NCBI GenBank assembly: GCA_944472155.2 | Contig: OX235272.1 | Span: 9,222,354-9,286,353 of the forward strand | Direction of reading: 5' to 3' | Origin: Trichobilharzia szidati | Lineage: Eukaryota > Platyhelminthes > Trematoda > Strigeidida > Schistosomatidae | DNA: 64,000 nt | Shown: positions 52,966-63,084 of the stretch, one piece after another | How the letters are laid out: each line of letters opens with the position of its first letter | Position numbering within the stretch: the first letter of the stretch is position 1 | Notes under the pieces: generated by a model | Databases searched by the model: none | Seen by the model: only the letters and a program-made list of their open reading frames with translations | What the model was told of the DNA's origin: nothing | Made by a program: the position numbers and the translations under genes

Positions 52966-53271
52966 GTTATTGTTATTAATATTATTATTCATATAGACAG
53001 AAAGAATCATCAAAAGAACGCCATTAAATAAATGTCTGGACATTGAATAAAGCAGATATATACACGCCAGTATATTTGTACAAAAGGATGATAAACCGGC
53101 ATTCATGTTCAATTAATTATTAACAGAAATTTCATTTATACACATCTGCTGATCAGTACTGATAAGAGATTATCAATAAAATCTTTATTTATTTAATTGT
53201 TTATTGTTTTTTTTTTTTTTTTAAATATAAAGTGCCGAAAGGTACTCTTTTATCGTCCTCAAAGATGACTG

Positions 53272-53304
53272 CCTATCTACCTATCTATTTATCTATCTAT
53301 CTAC
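53272..53304. repeat. CTAT microsatellite
   Basis: CTAT tetranucleotides with CTAC and TTTA variants. Confidence 0.8.
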
Positions 53305-53412
53305 CAGTATGCGTGTCTGACTGTAGGCATAATAGTGGTTAAATGGATAATTGAACACCATTGAATATTGAACAATGGAGGAAGATTCAACATTTAACCT
53401 GGGCAATTATAA

Positions 53413-53470
53413 TGTCAGTCAGTCAGTCAGTCAATCTATCCTATCCTATCCTATTCTACTCTACTCTATT
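53413..53470. repeat. CAGT and CTATC short tandem repeats
   Basis: About five CAGT units followed by CTATC/CTACT pentamers. Confidence 0.75.
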
Positions 53471-54127
53471 CCTCCTTTTTGTGTCTCAACAGAGAAAAGA
53501 CCAGAAAACAAAATGATGAAAAGAACAATTGAACACGAAGTGTAAATACTAAAATTAGAAAAAAAAAGAAGGAAAAGAAAATTCAAATGCGTGTCTAATG
53601 GGTATTAATCACTATTATGAATGAATTTTGGTGTAAATTACACCACCACCACACCTTCCTGCGTCTCTCCGTCTCTCTGTCACACACACACACACACTCA
53701 GACACACACACAAATGTAGAATCGTGCAGGAAAACCCAAAAACTACTTTCATTATACTAATTGTGCACAATGTAGACTATATTTCCCATCCATTATAAGA
53801 TACAAAATAAAGCATATAACCACCTTATCAACATGCCACCCCACCCCACTTCACACCACTCTACCCCCTTCACTAGCACTAGCACCACCACCACTCCACT
53901 TTACAAACCTTTTAGAAAAAATTCTTTCTTTTAAGATCACGTAGATTAGTTAATTGATTGAGATAGTTTGTTGATGTGTTTTTCTTCACAGAATGTGTAT
54001 GTATGTACGTAGGTATGTCTTAAAGTTAATGCAAGTTAGATTTCGTACCAGTAAACACTCATCAGTAGTTATGAGACTGTTTGAATAATATTCTTAGATT
54101 TGTAGGTTATTTTTTTTATAACTATTG

Positions 54128-54985
54128 TTTCCTTTAGTTCCTAGAGGAATATAGGGCTTCAGCTACACTTCTCCAGTGCGTTCGGTTCTCCACCAACCTA
54201 TTCACCTGGCCCCATGTCTGCCCACATGCTTTCATCTCCTCTTCACATCACCTCCTTCAAGTCACCCTTGGATGACCAACTGGCCACTTCCTGTTAGGGT
54301 TCAACTCGATGGCTTGTCTAGTGATGTCACTTGATGGTTTGTTTTCTCAGAGTATGGCCAACCAATCCATCTCCATTTCTTCCTGCATATTTGTTGCACA
54401 ATCGGTTCCTGCTGTGTTGATTCGTTTATTGCCAGAGATCCCTCACTGCTGCTGATCTTTCCTGGCCGGCCATCTTATATTGAGTGAAATACAGAGCGAA
54501 GACAACTGTTGATGAAGGTTTGTAGTTTGTTCGAAATGGCCTTCTTGACACGGCGCTGGCCAAGTCTCTTATCCGTATAGTAAGTATCACTGACTGACTT
54601 CACATTGTAGTTGAAAATCCGGATCTTATTTTTCGTGCTGAGGAGTGCTGTTGACCTCTTCCACACAGACTTGGTGAGAGTAATGAAAGCTTGCCTGGCT
54701 TTCCGGATCCTCGCTGCTTTGATATCTTCATCAGTTCCGTCCGCCTGCAGTGGAAACGATGCTTCCTAGATCGGTAAATAAAGGAGGTAGCTTCTTACAG
54801 ATTTCTCCCATATATGCTGATTGTTGTCTGTCGTCGTTGCTGTTGGTGTTGGCCAGGAATATTCACCATCACATCTGTTTTCTCTATTTTCACCTGAAGT
54901 CCTTCCTATCTTCGATGCTTCTTCCTCTGTCAACTTGTTGCTTTTCACTTGCAGCAGAACAACTGTCCATATCTGACTATTGTTC
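54128..54985 (-). mobile_element. RTE-2 (SR2-like) LINE, thumb to 3' end
   Basis: Minus copy with fewer expansions than 15055. It encodes VKSNKLTEEASKIGRTSGEN, DNNQHIWEKSVRSYLLYLPI, ADGTDEDIKAA..RKARQAF, VWKRSTALLSTKNKIRIFNY, NVKSVSDTYYTDKRLGQRRV, NKLQTFINSCLRSVFHSI, then QEPIVQQICRKKWRWIGWPY in another frame, and the 3' end with GAAGCCCTATATTCCTCTAG near 54150. The catalytic FADD region is beyond the truncation point. Frameshifts and stops make it inactive. Confidence 0.8.
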
Positions 54986-55117
54986 AATAGTTCTCTCTTA
55001 CTAAATGACAATAAGTCGTGACATAGTCTACTCTAAATTTAATGCATAATCCTAGAAAGTTAACATCTGAAAGCAGTACTGTACTTCAATGGCTTAACAT
55101 ATTCTCAAATGGGACCG
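54986..55117. other. Spacer, nothing recognised
   Basis: Short unique-looking stretch. Confidence 0.5.
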
Positions 55118-55315
55118 TGCGTCGGTGGCACAGCTCTTAGGATTCTCGCTGACCATGCACATAGTCCGGGGTTCGATCTCCTGCCGAAGCACACCTGATA
55201 TCAATCGTCGGCCTGCAAAATTTGGGCTAACGATACCATATGCTGAAAATTTCATAACTGTACCAAAAGTGCTGTATGGAATCAAGCTATAATCAAAAAA
55301 TAATAATGATAAATC
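55118..55315 (+). mobile_element. SINE epsilon, plus copy with full head
   Basis: GTGCGTCGGTGGCACAGCTC (A-box), CTGACCATGCACATAGTCC, GGGGTTCGATCTCC (B-box with one change), then the epsilon body ACACCTGATATC, GGCCTGCAAAATTTGGGC, GGAATCAAGCTATAATC and an AAATAATAATGATAAAT tail. The first 70-75 nt match SINE delta; the body after GCAC does not. Confidence 0.75.
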
Positions 55316-55339
55316 GAAGCCTGTAAATGACAACTCTCA

Positions 55340-55470
55340 ACTGCGTTACATACTTATTACGTCTCTGACTGCAGTATTGAATGACACGCGCGTTCGAATC
55401 TCAGAGAGCATACTTCTTACTGATGAGTACCAACAAGTACAAAACCTAAAACTTTGTGTGGAAATGCAGA
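55340..55470 (+). mobile_element. SINE gamma remnant with hammerhead core
   Basis: GCGCGTTCGAATCTCAGAGA (B-box) then TTACTGATGAGTACCAACAA, GTACAAAACC. CUGAUGA is intact and stem II GUAC/GUAC is perfect, but GAAA reads AAAA, as in the 61718 copy. The stem III and stem I strands downstream (CCUAAAACUUUG) are degraded. Confidence 0.6.
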
Positions 55471-56304
55471 ATTTCGACGTGTCAAAAAGAATAGTAAGTA
55501 ACCCGGACTTAGTGGAAGATGAAAAAAAGAGTGAATGTATCTGCACCAGCCATTGATTCTTTGCATACCGAGACCTTCACCGTATTTAGATAGTCTACGT
55601 TCCTTTACATGGCTGGCTCATGAACTCACTATACCGTACTACTTAGCACGGCAGATAGAATGAAAACATATATGTAGTCAAAGACGATTAGTCTTTCAGT
55701 GGTCATGTGTCCCACTGCAATACCAACACGAAGGACATCAAGACACGTATGATTACACCATAGTAACTCAACCAAAGTTTATAGATAACACATTCAGTAA
55801 AACATACTTCACATGTTTAATCAACCAGTTTATTATGATTAGTAGTAGTATTATTAACTATCACCTTTATCTGAATACTTTCTAACTGATAATTCACCTG
55901 TATATGAATAGTGTTCACATAAAGATAACGACTCATAGGAAAAAAGATAACCAAAACAAACTGGACACGTGCAATGTGTGGTGATTACCATTATTATCTG
56001 TCTTATCTTTTATAGACTGAATATGTCAACTATAAATCTGTCGATCCGCGTATAATTTATTTATCTAATTCATGTATAATTTACTTGATCAGACAAGATT
56101 ACGTAATAATGAATTATACTGAAATCGACTAGGAATGATGATAATGGTGATAACCGAGTCCACATGATATGTATGTGACTATACATGGAAGAAAATTTCC
56201 ATGCGGGTGAGATTTAAAGTTCATGTTGATTTTATTCCATGCCTACTACGATTTATTATTGTTGATTGTCTTATCAAGGCGACCATCTGTGCTTATGAAT
56301 GTAA

Positions 56305-56305
<1 letters not shown>
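55471..56305. other. No gene seen; possible RTE-1 remnant
   Basis: 55540-55720 vaguely follows the minus-strand RTE-1 3' region (CAGCCATTGATTCTTTGCAT, GTCTACGTTCCTTTACATGG). The rest is AT-rich. Confidence 0.4.

Positions 56306-56353
<48 letters not shown>
56306..56353. repeat. CA microsatellite, about 24 units
   Basis: The longest pure dinucleotide tract in the window; likely length-polymorphic. Confidence 0.95.
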
Positions 56354-56355
<2 letters not shown>

Positions 56356-56439
56356 GTCGATGTTATTTTATCAGTTACGGTGAATAATTCACAGGGAATT
56401 CACGAAAAACACGTGATCCAATGAAGAGACCTTTTTTTC

Positions 56440-56626
56440 AGGGAGTTGGTTTGTAAGGATTAGATTTGTTTTTACGAGTTTAACCACGGATATCAGATAG
56501 ATATCAGATAGAGAACCATTGAAAACTAATCAGGGAGTACTGGTCGTAGTTTGGGAATCATTGGCAGTACGCAGCCTCCCCCCACCAAGGTTCGAACCCT
56601 CGACCTTCCGGTTACAAGGCAAGCTA
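56440..56626 (-). mobile_element. SINE beta, left part, interrupted by a PLE-B derivative
   Basis: Minus beta with tail GTTGGTTTGTAAGGATTAGA, a duplicated ATCAGATAGATATCAGATAG in the 3' block, a shortened ribozyme region and B-box GGGTTCGAACC (minus strand). It stops at ACAAGGCAAGCTA (56614-56626) and resumes with the same 13 bases at 57332. Confidence 0.8.
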
Positions 56627-57331
56627 TTTCATTTTGATAAGTCACACAGTGTTTGTTATACAGTAATATTAACTGATGACGTTTCGAGCACAAATTATTG
56701 CCACTCATAATCATATCAAGTCACTCACACACAACGTTTTACTTCTTTTATATACATGAGTGGAATTGATGATTACACATTTCAATAAAAATCAATATGG
56801 GATAATGTACATTCAGAAATAATAATATGAGTGTTATTCATCAACTACAATCACATGGGAAATAAGACGAGTGTTTCTATTGTCATGATAAGTTACTTGT
56901 TAGGATGTTGTGATGTATGTGAATTGAAATAGAATTTTAAGATTATTTATTATCCTCCTCTGATTTGACTGACCGGTGGTAATAATATCTTCGATGCATA
57001 CCTGTCGTATTTGCATTGAGTCATTTCTGTTGCATTTGTTGTGTTGGGTGTAGACTCGGTGAACCAGTCAGGATTCAGTAATCAACCTCTCTCCCTCTAA
57101 ATGTACACTATCCCACATTGATGTTTTTTGAAAAATCTAGTCAATTCCACACATATATATAAATGAAGGAAAAAGTTGTGAGTAACTTGATATGATTATG
57201 AGCAATAGTTTGTGCTCGAAACGACATCAGTTAATATCACTGCTAACACTGCGTGATTTATCAAAATAAAATCTTATCCATAATGGAGTTATACTCTACC
57301 ACCACAGTGCCCAAGTTTTATAATTATATCA
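56627..57331. mobile_element. Non-coding PLE-B derivative with inverted 3' ends, 13-bp target duplication
   Basis: A 705-bp insertion bounded by ACAAGGCAAGCTA on both sides. The left part (56627 to about 57105) is a minus-oriented PLE-B 3' region starting inside the terminus (TTTTGATAAGTCACACAGTG). The right part (about 57165-57331) is a plus-oriented 3' region ending CAGTGCCCAAGTTTTATAAT. About 75 bp at the two ends are inverted copies, each with the GAGCA...TGCTCGAAACG motif or its mutated form. No RT and no full nuclease remain, so it probably moved by proteins of another copy. Confidence 0.8.
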
Positions 57332-57640
57332 ACAAGGCAAGCTAGTTCGTATACCATTCAGCCACTGGGACCCGACCCGATTCAATGACTAGCCCATGCA
57401 TTAATTCTAACTACTTCTACCAATTCTTGATGCACTTAGCGCGACCACCACCAACCAATGTCGTTGGTGGGACATCCATCCTCACACTCGACTGGTTGGA
57501 CCTCACTGGTCATGACTTCTCACTAGAACTAACTCCAGGAAACGCCGTCCTGTAGCCAGTAGTCACTGGCGAGCATCAGATTAATTTTCTATAATTTGGT
57601 TTGTAAGGATTAGATTTGTCTTTATGAGTTTGACCATTTA
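57332..57640 (-). mobile_element. SINE beta, right part with 5' head
   Basis: Continues the 56440 copy: A-box side (CGTATACCATTCAGCCACTG on plus), CTAGCCCATGCATTAATTC, the 5' head with GTCGTTGGTGGGACATCCAT and CTGGTCATGACTTCTCACTA, ending near 57590. A second beta tail (GGTTTGTAAGGATTAGATTT) follows at 57598-57640. Together the two parts show a nearly full-length beta without foldback. Confidence 0.75.
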
Positions 57641-57800
57641 TGGTCACTACATTCTATTGCTTTATGGGATAACTAACGGTGGAATTCAAGATGTGCTTGA
57701 ATTTAGGACTTTTTAGCTGATGAATATACGTGTTTTCCCCACTGAGACTCGAACCCTGCACCCGTAAGGCTTCAAACTCAAAAGTGTTATCTACTAATGG
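57641..57800 (-). mobile_element. SINE alpha remnant
   Basis: The minus strand shows B-box GGGTTCGAGTCTC, then TTCATCAGCTAAAAAGTCC, TAAATTCAAGCACATC and TTGAATTCCACCGTTAG, the alpha ribozyme order with heavy mutation (CUAAAAA core). Confidence 0.5.
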
Positions 57801-58703
57801 CTCACTGTGGCGTTCAATAACATTTTGTTATTCCAGCAGACATTGTCGAGGCGTCCGTACTAGGAGCAAGTCGGTACCTCAACAGAGATCGAACATTTCA
57901 GTCCGACATAATCAGTAAACAGGAAAAGCAGATTTACAAAAAAAAATCAATAGGTTGTTCAGTAGTTCAGCATTTCAGATATATCGTGACCGACCAACAG
58001 AATAAATACACAGTTGTAAAAACTAGTGAGAGGTAATCAAACAGTAAGTAATAGAGGTATAGTTGTAGAGGTATAGCATATTGATTTATGAGGTGAACTT
58101 TCAGCCACGGGGTCGAACGAAGCCCCACTCACTGAAAATTCATGTGATTTTTGAATAACATGGGGGGGGGGTAATAATGGTGATAAGGAGTTGCATAATA
58201 AGCCTGAGTAACTCACAACGCAGTCTTTGTTTACTGACGTAACACCTGGAGGGATAGACATATAGCTGAACAACACAGGCATATTATGAATACTGAGATT
58301 ACAGCAGTAACAGAATGTTAGCCTGTTAACAACAGTATTAGAAGCAACAAGACTCCGACTAGGTGGACACCATCTTTATATTACCCATTATCTCTCTTTG
58401 TACAACAGACAAAGTTGAATCACTTCATATCACATACAAAAAGTTAATAAATAATAACAGAGAAGTACTAGAAACCAGGACATACGTTTAGTCCTACTGA
58501 GGACTCGTCAGTTACAGACGTATCCGCATCCCAAGTGATCAATCGATCGTGTTTCCAACTGAGAATGCCAAATCGTTTATACACTAACTAGGTCATTTAC
58601 TTACCTATTTGTTTACTGAAACACAAACGTGGTATATAGTGGACTCTATATAAGATGAGCTATACAAAATCTCAAAGTTTGTGAGAGGGTTATTGATATA
58701 AGT
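57801..58703. other. No gene; hammerhead-like remnant at 58480-58550
   Basis: On the minus strand ACTGACGAGTCCTCAGTAGG then ACTAAACGTATGTCCTGG keeps CUGACGA, a perfect GUCC/GGAC stem II and the GUC triplet, but GAAA reads UAAA. It is an alpha-type remnant. 57830-57900 may contain the end of the second LINE type. The rest is unremarkable. Confidence 0.45.
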
Positions 58704-59770
58704 ATAAGACTTGGGCACTGTGGTGGTAGAGTATAACTCCATTATGGATAAGATTTTATTTAGACTTTAATTCGTCTCATCCGTTATCTGTCTGTAAAGA
58801 CAGGCTTAGTTAAGTGTCTGACAAACCGAGCAGTAGCACTAAGTAGTACAACAAAATACCTAAATCATGAAATGAAACAGATAGAAGAATAGCTGGTTGG
58901 TGTTAAATAACTAACTATCCTATAAAATTCATTAGGAAGATCAGTAAAGGCCAAAAGTAAAGTAAAAATAATTGTGAAACGAACAATGACAACATAAATA
59001 AGAGAGAATATAAGGCATCTACTGTTATACCATATAAGGAGGGGACATCTGAAATCCTCCCTACGTAGGATTCTTAATAAAGCAGGAATTAGGGTGGCAT
59101 TCAAAACTACAAACTCACTCAGGGACAACCTCTGTAGGGTAAAGGACCATGTCGGTTGGTTCAATTAGACAAAATAATATAATTTACAAAATACCTTGAA
59201 ATGACTGTGAGGTCAAACGAGTAGATCGGGGGCAAACAGATTGTCGGAACATAAGAATTTGGCTAAGGTTAGAATGATTGATCCCACCAGCGAAGATAAG
59301 TAATTTAGAAAAAAGCTCAGCAATTGCACTGCATGCACTAACACAAAACCACACAATAGGGTGGGTGGGAGAGGGTTAAAATTCTAAGAAGTAATATAAG
59401 TAGGTGGAGATAGAGAGAGATTGATTACTGAATCCTGGTTCATTGAGTCTACACTCGACACAACACATGCAATACAAGTGACTCAATGCAAATACCAGAA
59501 ATATGCATGGAAGATATTATTGCCACCAGTCAGTCAAATCAGAGGAGGATAATAAGTAATGTTAAGATGTATTCAGTTCAGATTATAATATTTTAACAAG
59601 CTATTTATTTATTTTACTATAAAAACATCTTATTTCCCATCTGATTGTATTTGATTGAGAACACTATTATTATTATTTCTGAATATACATTATCCTATAT
59701 TGATTTTTATTCCAATATCTAATCGAAACGTCATCAGTTAATATTACTCTACAACACCGTGTGATTTGTT
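58704..59770 (+). mobile_element. PLE-B with inverted left terminus
   Basis: Begins AAGACTTGGGCACTGTGG and ATAACTCCATTATGG, an inverted copy of the PLE-B right end. After a 140-bp segment it enters the linker (AAAATTCATTAGGAAGATCA, TACGTAGGATTCTTAATAAA), the nuclease start (AATAATATAATTTACAAAAT then CCTTGAAATGACTG, with the first Cys codon kept) and SEHKN/SSAIA-type blocks in broken frames. The 3' end is cut within CAACACCGTGTGATTTG. The motif ATCGAAACGTCATCAG is present, but its 5' stem strand is lost. Confidence 0.75.
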
Positions 59771-60799
59771 AGAGGGCTAGGATACCGGTCTCGATTCCCG
59801 AATAGAAGCAGGTGGTTGTCTTAAGGTACCATCTCCTATCGGAGAGTCTAATTCACAAGGCAGTGGAGCAAAGTTCCCATGGTTTCCAGTGACCAAAGCA
59901 TGGAATTAGGATTTACCAGCTCCCTTCAAGTTAGACCAGCATTTCCACCATCCTACGTGTAATCAATCGCCAGATGTTCGTGTTTACCCTATCACTTTTC
60001 TGTGAAAAACACCCCAGAGTCTACTGAAGGCGGTATGGACGTATAGCCACATGAGAGTTATTTCCTAAGGAAGACTGAAGTCTACCCACCCTCAGCAGTA
60101 CGAGGTAGTTCACTGGGGTGGGTGGGGGTGATGATATCATGTCAACTTTCAAACACCATACAAGCGTCTATAATCCTAGAAGCCAACATTTCAACAAACA
60201 ATGAACATTTCGGACCAATATACGAAAGATGAAGCCATTGATAGGGAAATCAACTAAATGAGACAAATAAAAATGAAAACAAAACGCGGTAGGTAATCGA
60301 GGCGAATACGCGCGCGCGCACACACACACACACATGTACACACTTAAATATACATCTGCGCTATACCAGTTGTAAAATTCTCATAGTCTACAGTGATTTC
60401 AACTAAACACTTCTGAATACGGACACATGCATAACTTTGTCCTCTCTGTTATTGTCCAACTCATAGACACATGCACACATACACACACACATACAATCGC
60501 CTCCAAACAAACATGTCAACAGACCTGTTGAGTGGTAAACACAGCTAATGCAAGTAAGTAATATGATATGAGATAAGTAAACAAAATAAGTTTATTTACA
60601 CAAACAACAAATTAATGCCATTATGTTTGTGCTTGTGTTAGTGTCAGTGTTTTCGTCTTAATATTTCAGACAATATCTGACGTTTTCTTTTTTGAATGTT
60701 ATGTTTATTTATTTACTTACTTAATAACGTAAATGTTTCCATTTGTTGAAAAATCAACCCCTCTCAATGGTTTTCTTATGCAGCAAGTACACTCAGTCA
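59771..60799. other. No gene seen; CA tracts
   Basis: 59780-60250 is higher in GC and contains a B-box-like GGTCTCGATTCCCG near 59790, possibly an unidentified repeat. CG/CA dinucleotides lie at 60308-60334, and a CA-rich patch near 60465-60490. Confidence 0.45.
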
Positions 60800-61352
60800 A
60801 AATTACTCCCACTGTGAAGTTACATCGATTGAGATGGATAGGACATCTGTTAAGCATTCCTGCCTGGCTGTAGCCTTCTTAGAAAACAGGTAAAGTTAGC
60901 TGACATAGGGTTGATCAGATTGGATAAGAGCTAGCACATGTTGGTCAAACGAAAACATGACTTCATCAGTCAATCAAATCCATAACAGTTAGTTTAAGCC
61001 AGCCAAACCATGTAGGGAGGGAGGTGTAAACTTCCTGACTGGTTAGGGTTATCAGGATGGTAAGAACCAATGAAGGTTGGAGGGAATTAGTGATATAGCT
61101 CAAAATCGCCGTTTTCAATGGCTGGTGCATGTGCATTCACTCTTTGTGACTTATAATATTCAATAAAACTATATTGTTCTTCTATATTACTATTCTTTTT
61201 GCCTCATATATCTGTTTACTGTCTCTGTTTTGAATCTCTTTTTACTTTCTTCTTCTCTTGCTTTGTGTGCTTCATAGATTGTAGCGACTCAAACTGCTGC
61301 ACATCGGTGCAAAGTTCTACGTTGAAACCAGTCAGTCAGTCAGTCAATCACT
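60800..61352 (+). mobile_element. RTE-1 LINE 3' end with CAGT tail
   Basis: Plus copy beginning at GTGAAGTTACATCGATTGAG (VKLHRLRW), then ATAGGACATCTG (IGHL), GGTCAAACGAAAACATGAC, a TTCCTGACTGGTTAGGG block and the 3' UTR (TTTGTGTGCTTCATAGATTG). The tail is CAGT repeated (61329-61349), a different tetranucleotide from the ACAG and ACCG tails of other copies. Coding is destroyed. Confidence 0.8.
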
Positions 61353-61427
61353 TTCCCGCTGTCTACCCGCGATTGGCCGAAAAAGAAGATAGATGACGCG
61401 AAAGTCAACAGAATACTTGTTTCAGGT

Positions 61428-61675
61428 TAGACCACGGATTGCTGCCAATTAGAGAACCATTGGAGAACAGCCAGGGACTACTGGACAGCTGTTTCGACAG
61501 CTGCGTTTCGAAAAACCTGGATTTGAACCCCACCCTGTGGGTACGTACTGTCAATGAGTCCCAAACCAGGACGAGATAGCTAGCTACCAAGTACTCCACC
61601 GCTGGTTTTCAATGCTTCTCTAACTGACATTAAACCGTGGTCTAACCTAAAACACATAGAATCCCAACAAACTAG
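61428..61675 (+). mobile_element. SINE beta foldback
   Basis: The left arm GTTAGACCACGGATTGC pairs with the right GTGGTCTAAC; further in, AGAGAACCATTGGAGAAC pairs with GTTTTCAATGCTTCTCT. The tail AAAACACATAGAATCCCAAC is at the right. The loop has a B-box-like GGATTTGAACCCC (minus sense) and a damaged ribozyme (AATGAGTCCCAAACCAGG, ACGAGATAG). A clean target duplication was not found. Confidence 0.7.
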
Positions 61676-61717
61676 TTCCTGTTCATCGAACATTAATGGG
61701 AGATATTGATAAGATCT

Positions 61718-61960
61718 TTTTGATTTGACACTAGTAACTAGTGTGATGCGTCTAGTCCTCTCTTTGGTGCAGACTGAATTCTATCAGTTAGGCTGTAATG
61801 TGGCCACCATTCTAGGTAGCTCGCCATCACGGTGACGCGGGTTCGAATCTCAGAAGGGACATGAGTTCCTTCAAGGTTGCAGATACGCCTTGCTGAAGAG
61901 TGCCAACTAGCACAAAACCTAGGTCCAAGGCTTCCTGCCGATTGCCTCCAACCATCTAAT
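61718..61960 (+). mobile_element. SINE gamma, complete, 15-bp target duplication, hammerhead
   Basis: A 243-bp insertion between ATATTGATAAGATCT (61703-61717) and ATATTAATAAGATCT (61961-61975), one mismatch. It has B-box GGGTTCGAATCTC (61850-61862) and a hammerhead at 61887-61931: GCCTTG, CTGAAGA, GTGC-CAACTA-GCAC, AAAA, CCTAGGT, C, CAAGGC. Stem I (GCCUUG/CAAGGC) and stem II (GUGC/GCAC) are perfect. The single core defect is A in place of G12. The 3' end is GCCTCCAACCATCTAAT, without a poly(A). Confidence 0.85.
61887..61931 (+). ncRNA. Hammerhead ribozyme motif of SINE gamma
   Basis: A 45-nt motif with 6-bp stem I, CUGAAGA core, 4-bp stem II with 6-nt loop, AAAA in place of GAAA, a minimal stem III (ACC-UA-GGU) and triplet GUC before CAAGGC. 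The 48.8-kb gamma copy has GAAA at this position, so the family consensus is a complete hammerhead. Cleavage of this copy is expected to be weak or absent. Confidence 0.7.
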
Positions 61961-62039
61961 ATATTAATAAGATCTATCAAATAAAACAAATAACTCCATT
62001 GAGACATATTACTCCGTTCAAAAGTTATGAGGGAAAGAA

Positions 62040-62265
62040 TGTAATATTACACATGCCAGGTCATTACTTAAATGGAATTCAACTGGGGAATGACAACTTA
62101 GGTTTGTGTCCGAGGGTGACGCGGAGGAGATCAGAGACTATGATCAGTTGTTGGCTCAGTTGGGGATGAATGCAGAAAATAGGACAAAGTGGAGATGTGC
62201 TGGTGAAGCAACCCATGTTCCCCTCGGGACCCAAGAGAACAACAATAATAATAGTTTAAGATAAA
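62040..62265 (+). mobile_element. RTE-2 LINE 3' fragment
   Basis: GGAATTCAACTGGGGAATGA, GTGTCCGAGGGTGACGCGGA, GAAAATAGGACAAAGTGGAG (ENRTKWR) and the 3' terminus GAAGCAACCCATGTTCCCCT, CGGGACCCAAGAGAACAACA with an AAT tail. Same layout as 52650-52965. Confidence 0.7.
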
Positions 62266-62714
62266 AACATGCACAGAGGATTTACTATGGCCGAGTAAAC
62301 GTCATCAATAATAGATAAAAGAATACAGCATGAGTATTTTGATTGACTGAAAGCTGACAAAACAAAAACACTAATTTTATAATGTAGTGTACTTGTAAGA
62401 AAATCAATCAACCGATCAATCAATCAATCAATTTTTAGAGGCTTTTATGATTACGATATACTTTGATAAAATTTGTTATAGAAGCAGATAGGCTATACAT
62501 TAAACAAATGGAAATAAATATTGTAACGTAATTATAATAACTGGATGAATTTGGATATAATTGATAGTGGTTAAATTACTTATTTTCTAATTCAGTAGTA
62601 TAATTTCAGCCTTGCAATAGAAATCAAAAAGAAATGAATCCACAATGGGAGGATTTGAGATATTTGTACGTAAATGAATGTTCATCAATAAAAATGACTG
62701 AGTGTATTGAACGG
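62266..62714. other. No gene seen
   Basis: AT-rich; AATC repeats at 62405-62432. Confidence 0.5.
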
Positions 62715-62770
62715 TTGCTTCATCCTAGTTTGGGACTCTTCAGCGGTGCGTACTTACGATCTCACAGGGA
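62715..62770 (-). mobile_element. SINE beta ribozyme remnant
   Basis: The minus strand reads CGCTGAAGAGTCCCAAACTA then GGATGAAGC: CUGAAGA core and stem II GUCC/GGAU are kept, GAAA reads GAAG, and the cleavage side is lost. Confidence 0.5.
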
Positions 62771-62783
62771 GTCGATATTGGAA

Positions 62784-63005
62784 GACTGTCTGACATAGAA
62801 CTTTGCACAAATGTGCAGCAGTTCGAGTTGCCATACTCCCTCCATGTAGCACACACAAAGAACGAGAAGACATTAAAGAGAGATACAAAAGAGGCACAGA
62901 GAGAGATAATAAACAGAAGTGTGAGTAAGGGAAAAAGAATAATAATGTGGAAGAACAACAGAATTTTACTAGATATGATAAATCACAAAGAGTGAACGTG
63001 TTCTA
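62784..63005 (-). mobile_element. RTE-1 LINE 3' UTR fragment
   Basis: GTCTGACATAGAACTTTGCA (tail side) to about 63005 matches the 3' UTR of RTE-1 at 9917-10110 and 51120-51310. No coding part remains. The tail is reduced to a single TGTCTGAC. Confidence 0.7.
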
Positions 63006-63084
63006 AATACCTAATAGCCATCTTTCAGTGAACTGTCACCTTTTTCTTGCATGTTTTTGTATTCTAAGTAGAATTTAGGAATTT

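Larger units (their letters stand above)
52966..54127. other. No gene seen; simple repeats
   Basis: A T-run at 53207-53222, CTAT at 53272-53304, CAGT then CTATC at 53413-53470, CA near 53680-53712 and a CCAC-rich stretch near 53840-53900. Confidence 0.55.

Noticed and set aside
59780..60250. Possible host exon in a locally GC-richer stretch
   Set aside because: No long open frame or splice pair; a B-box-like motif suggests an unidentified repeat instead.
3490..60334. CRISPR-like arrays or regulatory meaning of regularly spaced repeats
   Set aside because: Tandem tracts are simple microsatellites without spacers; the genome is clearly eukaryotic.
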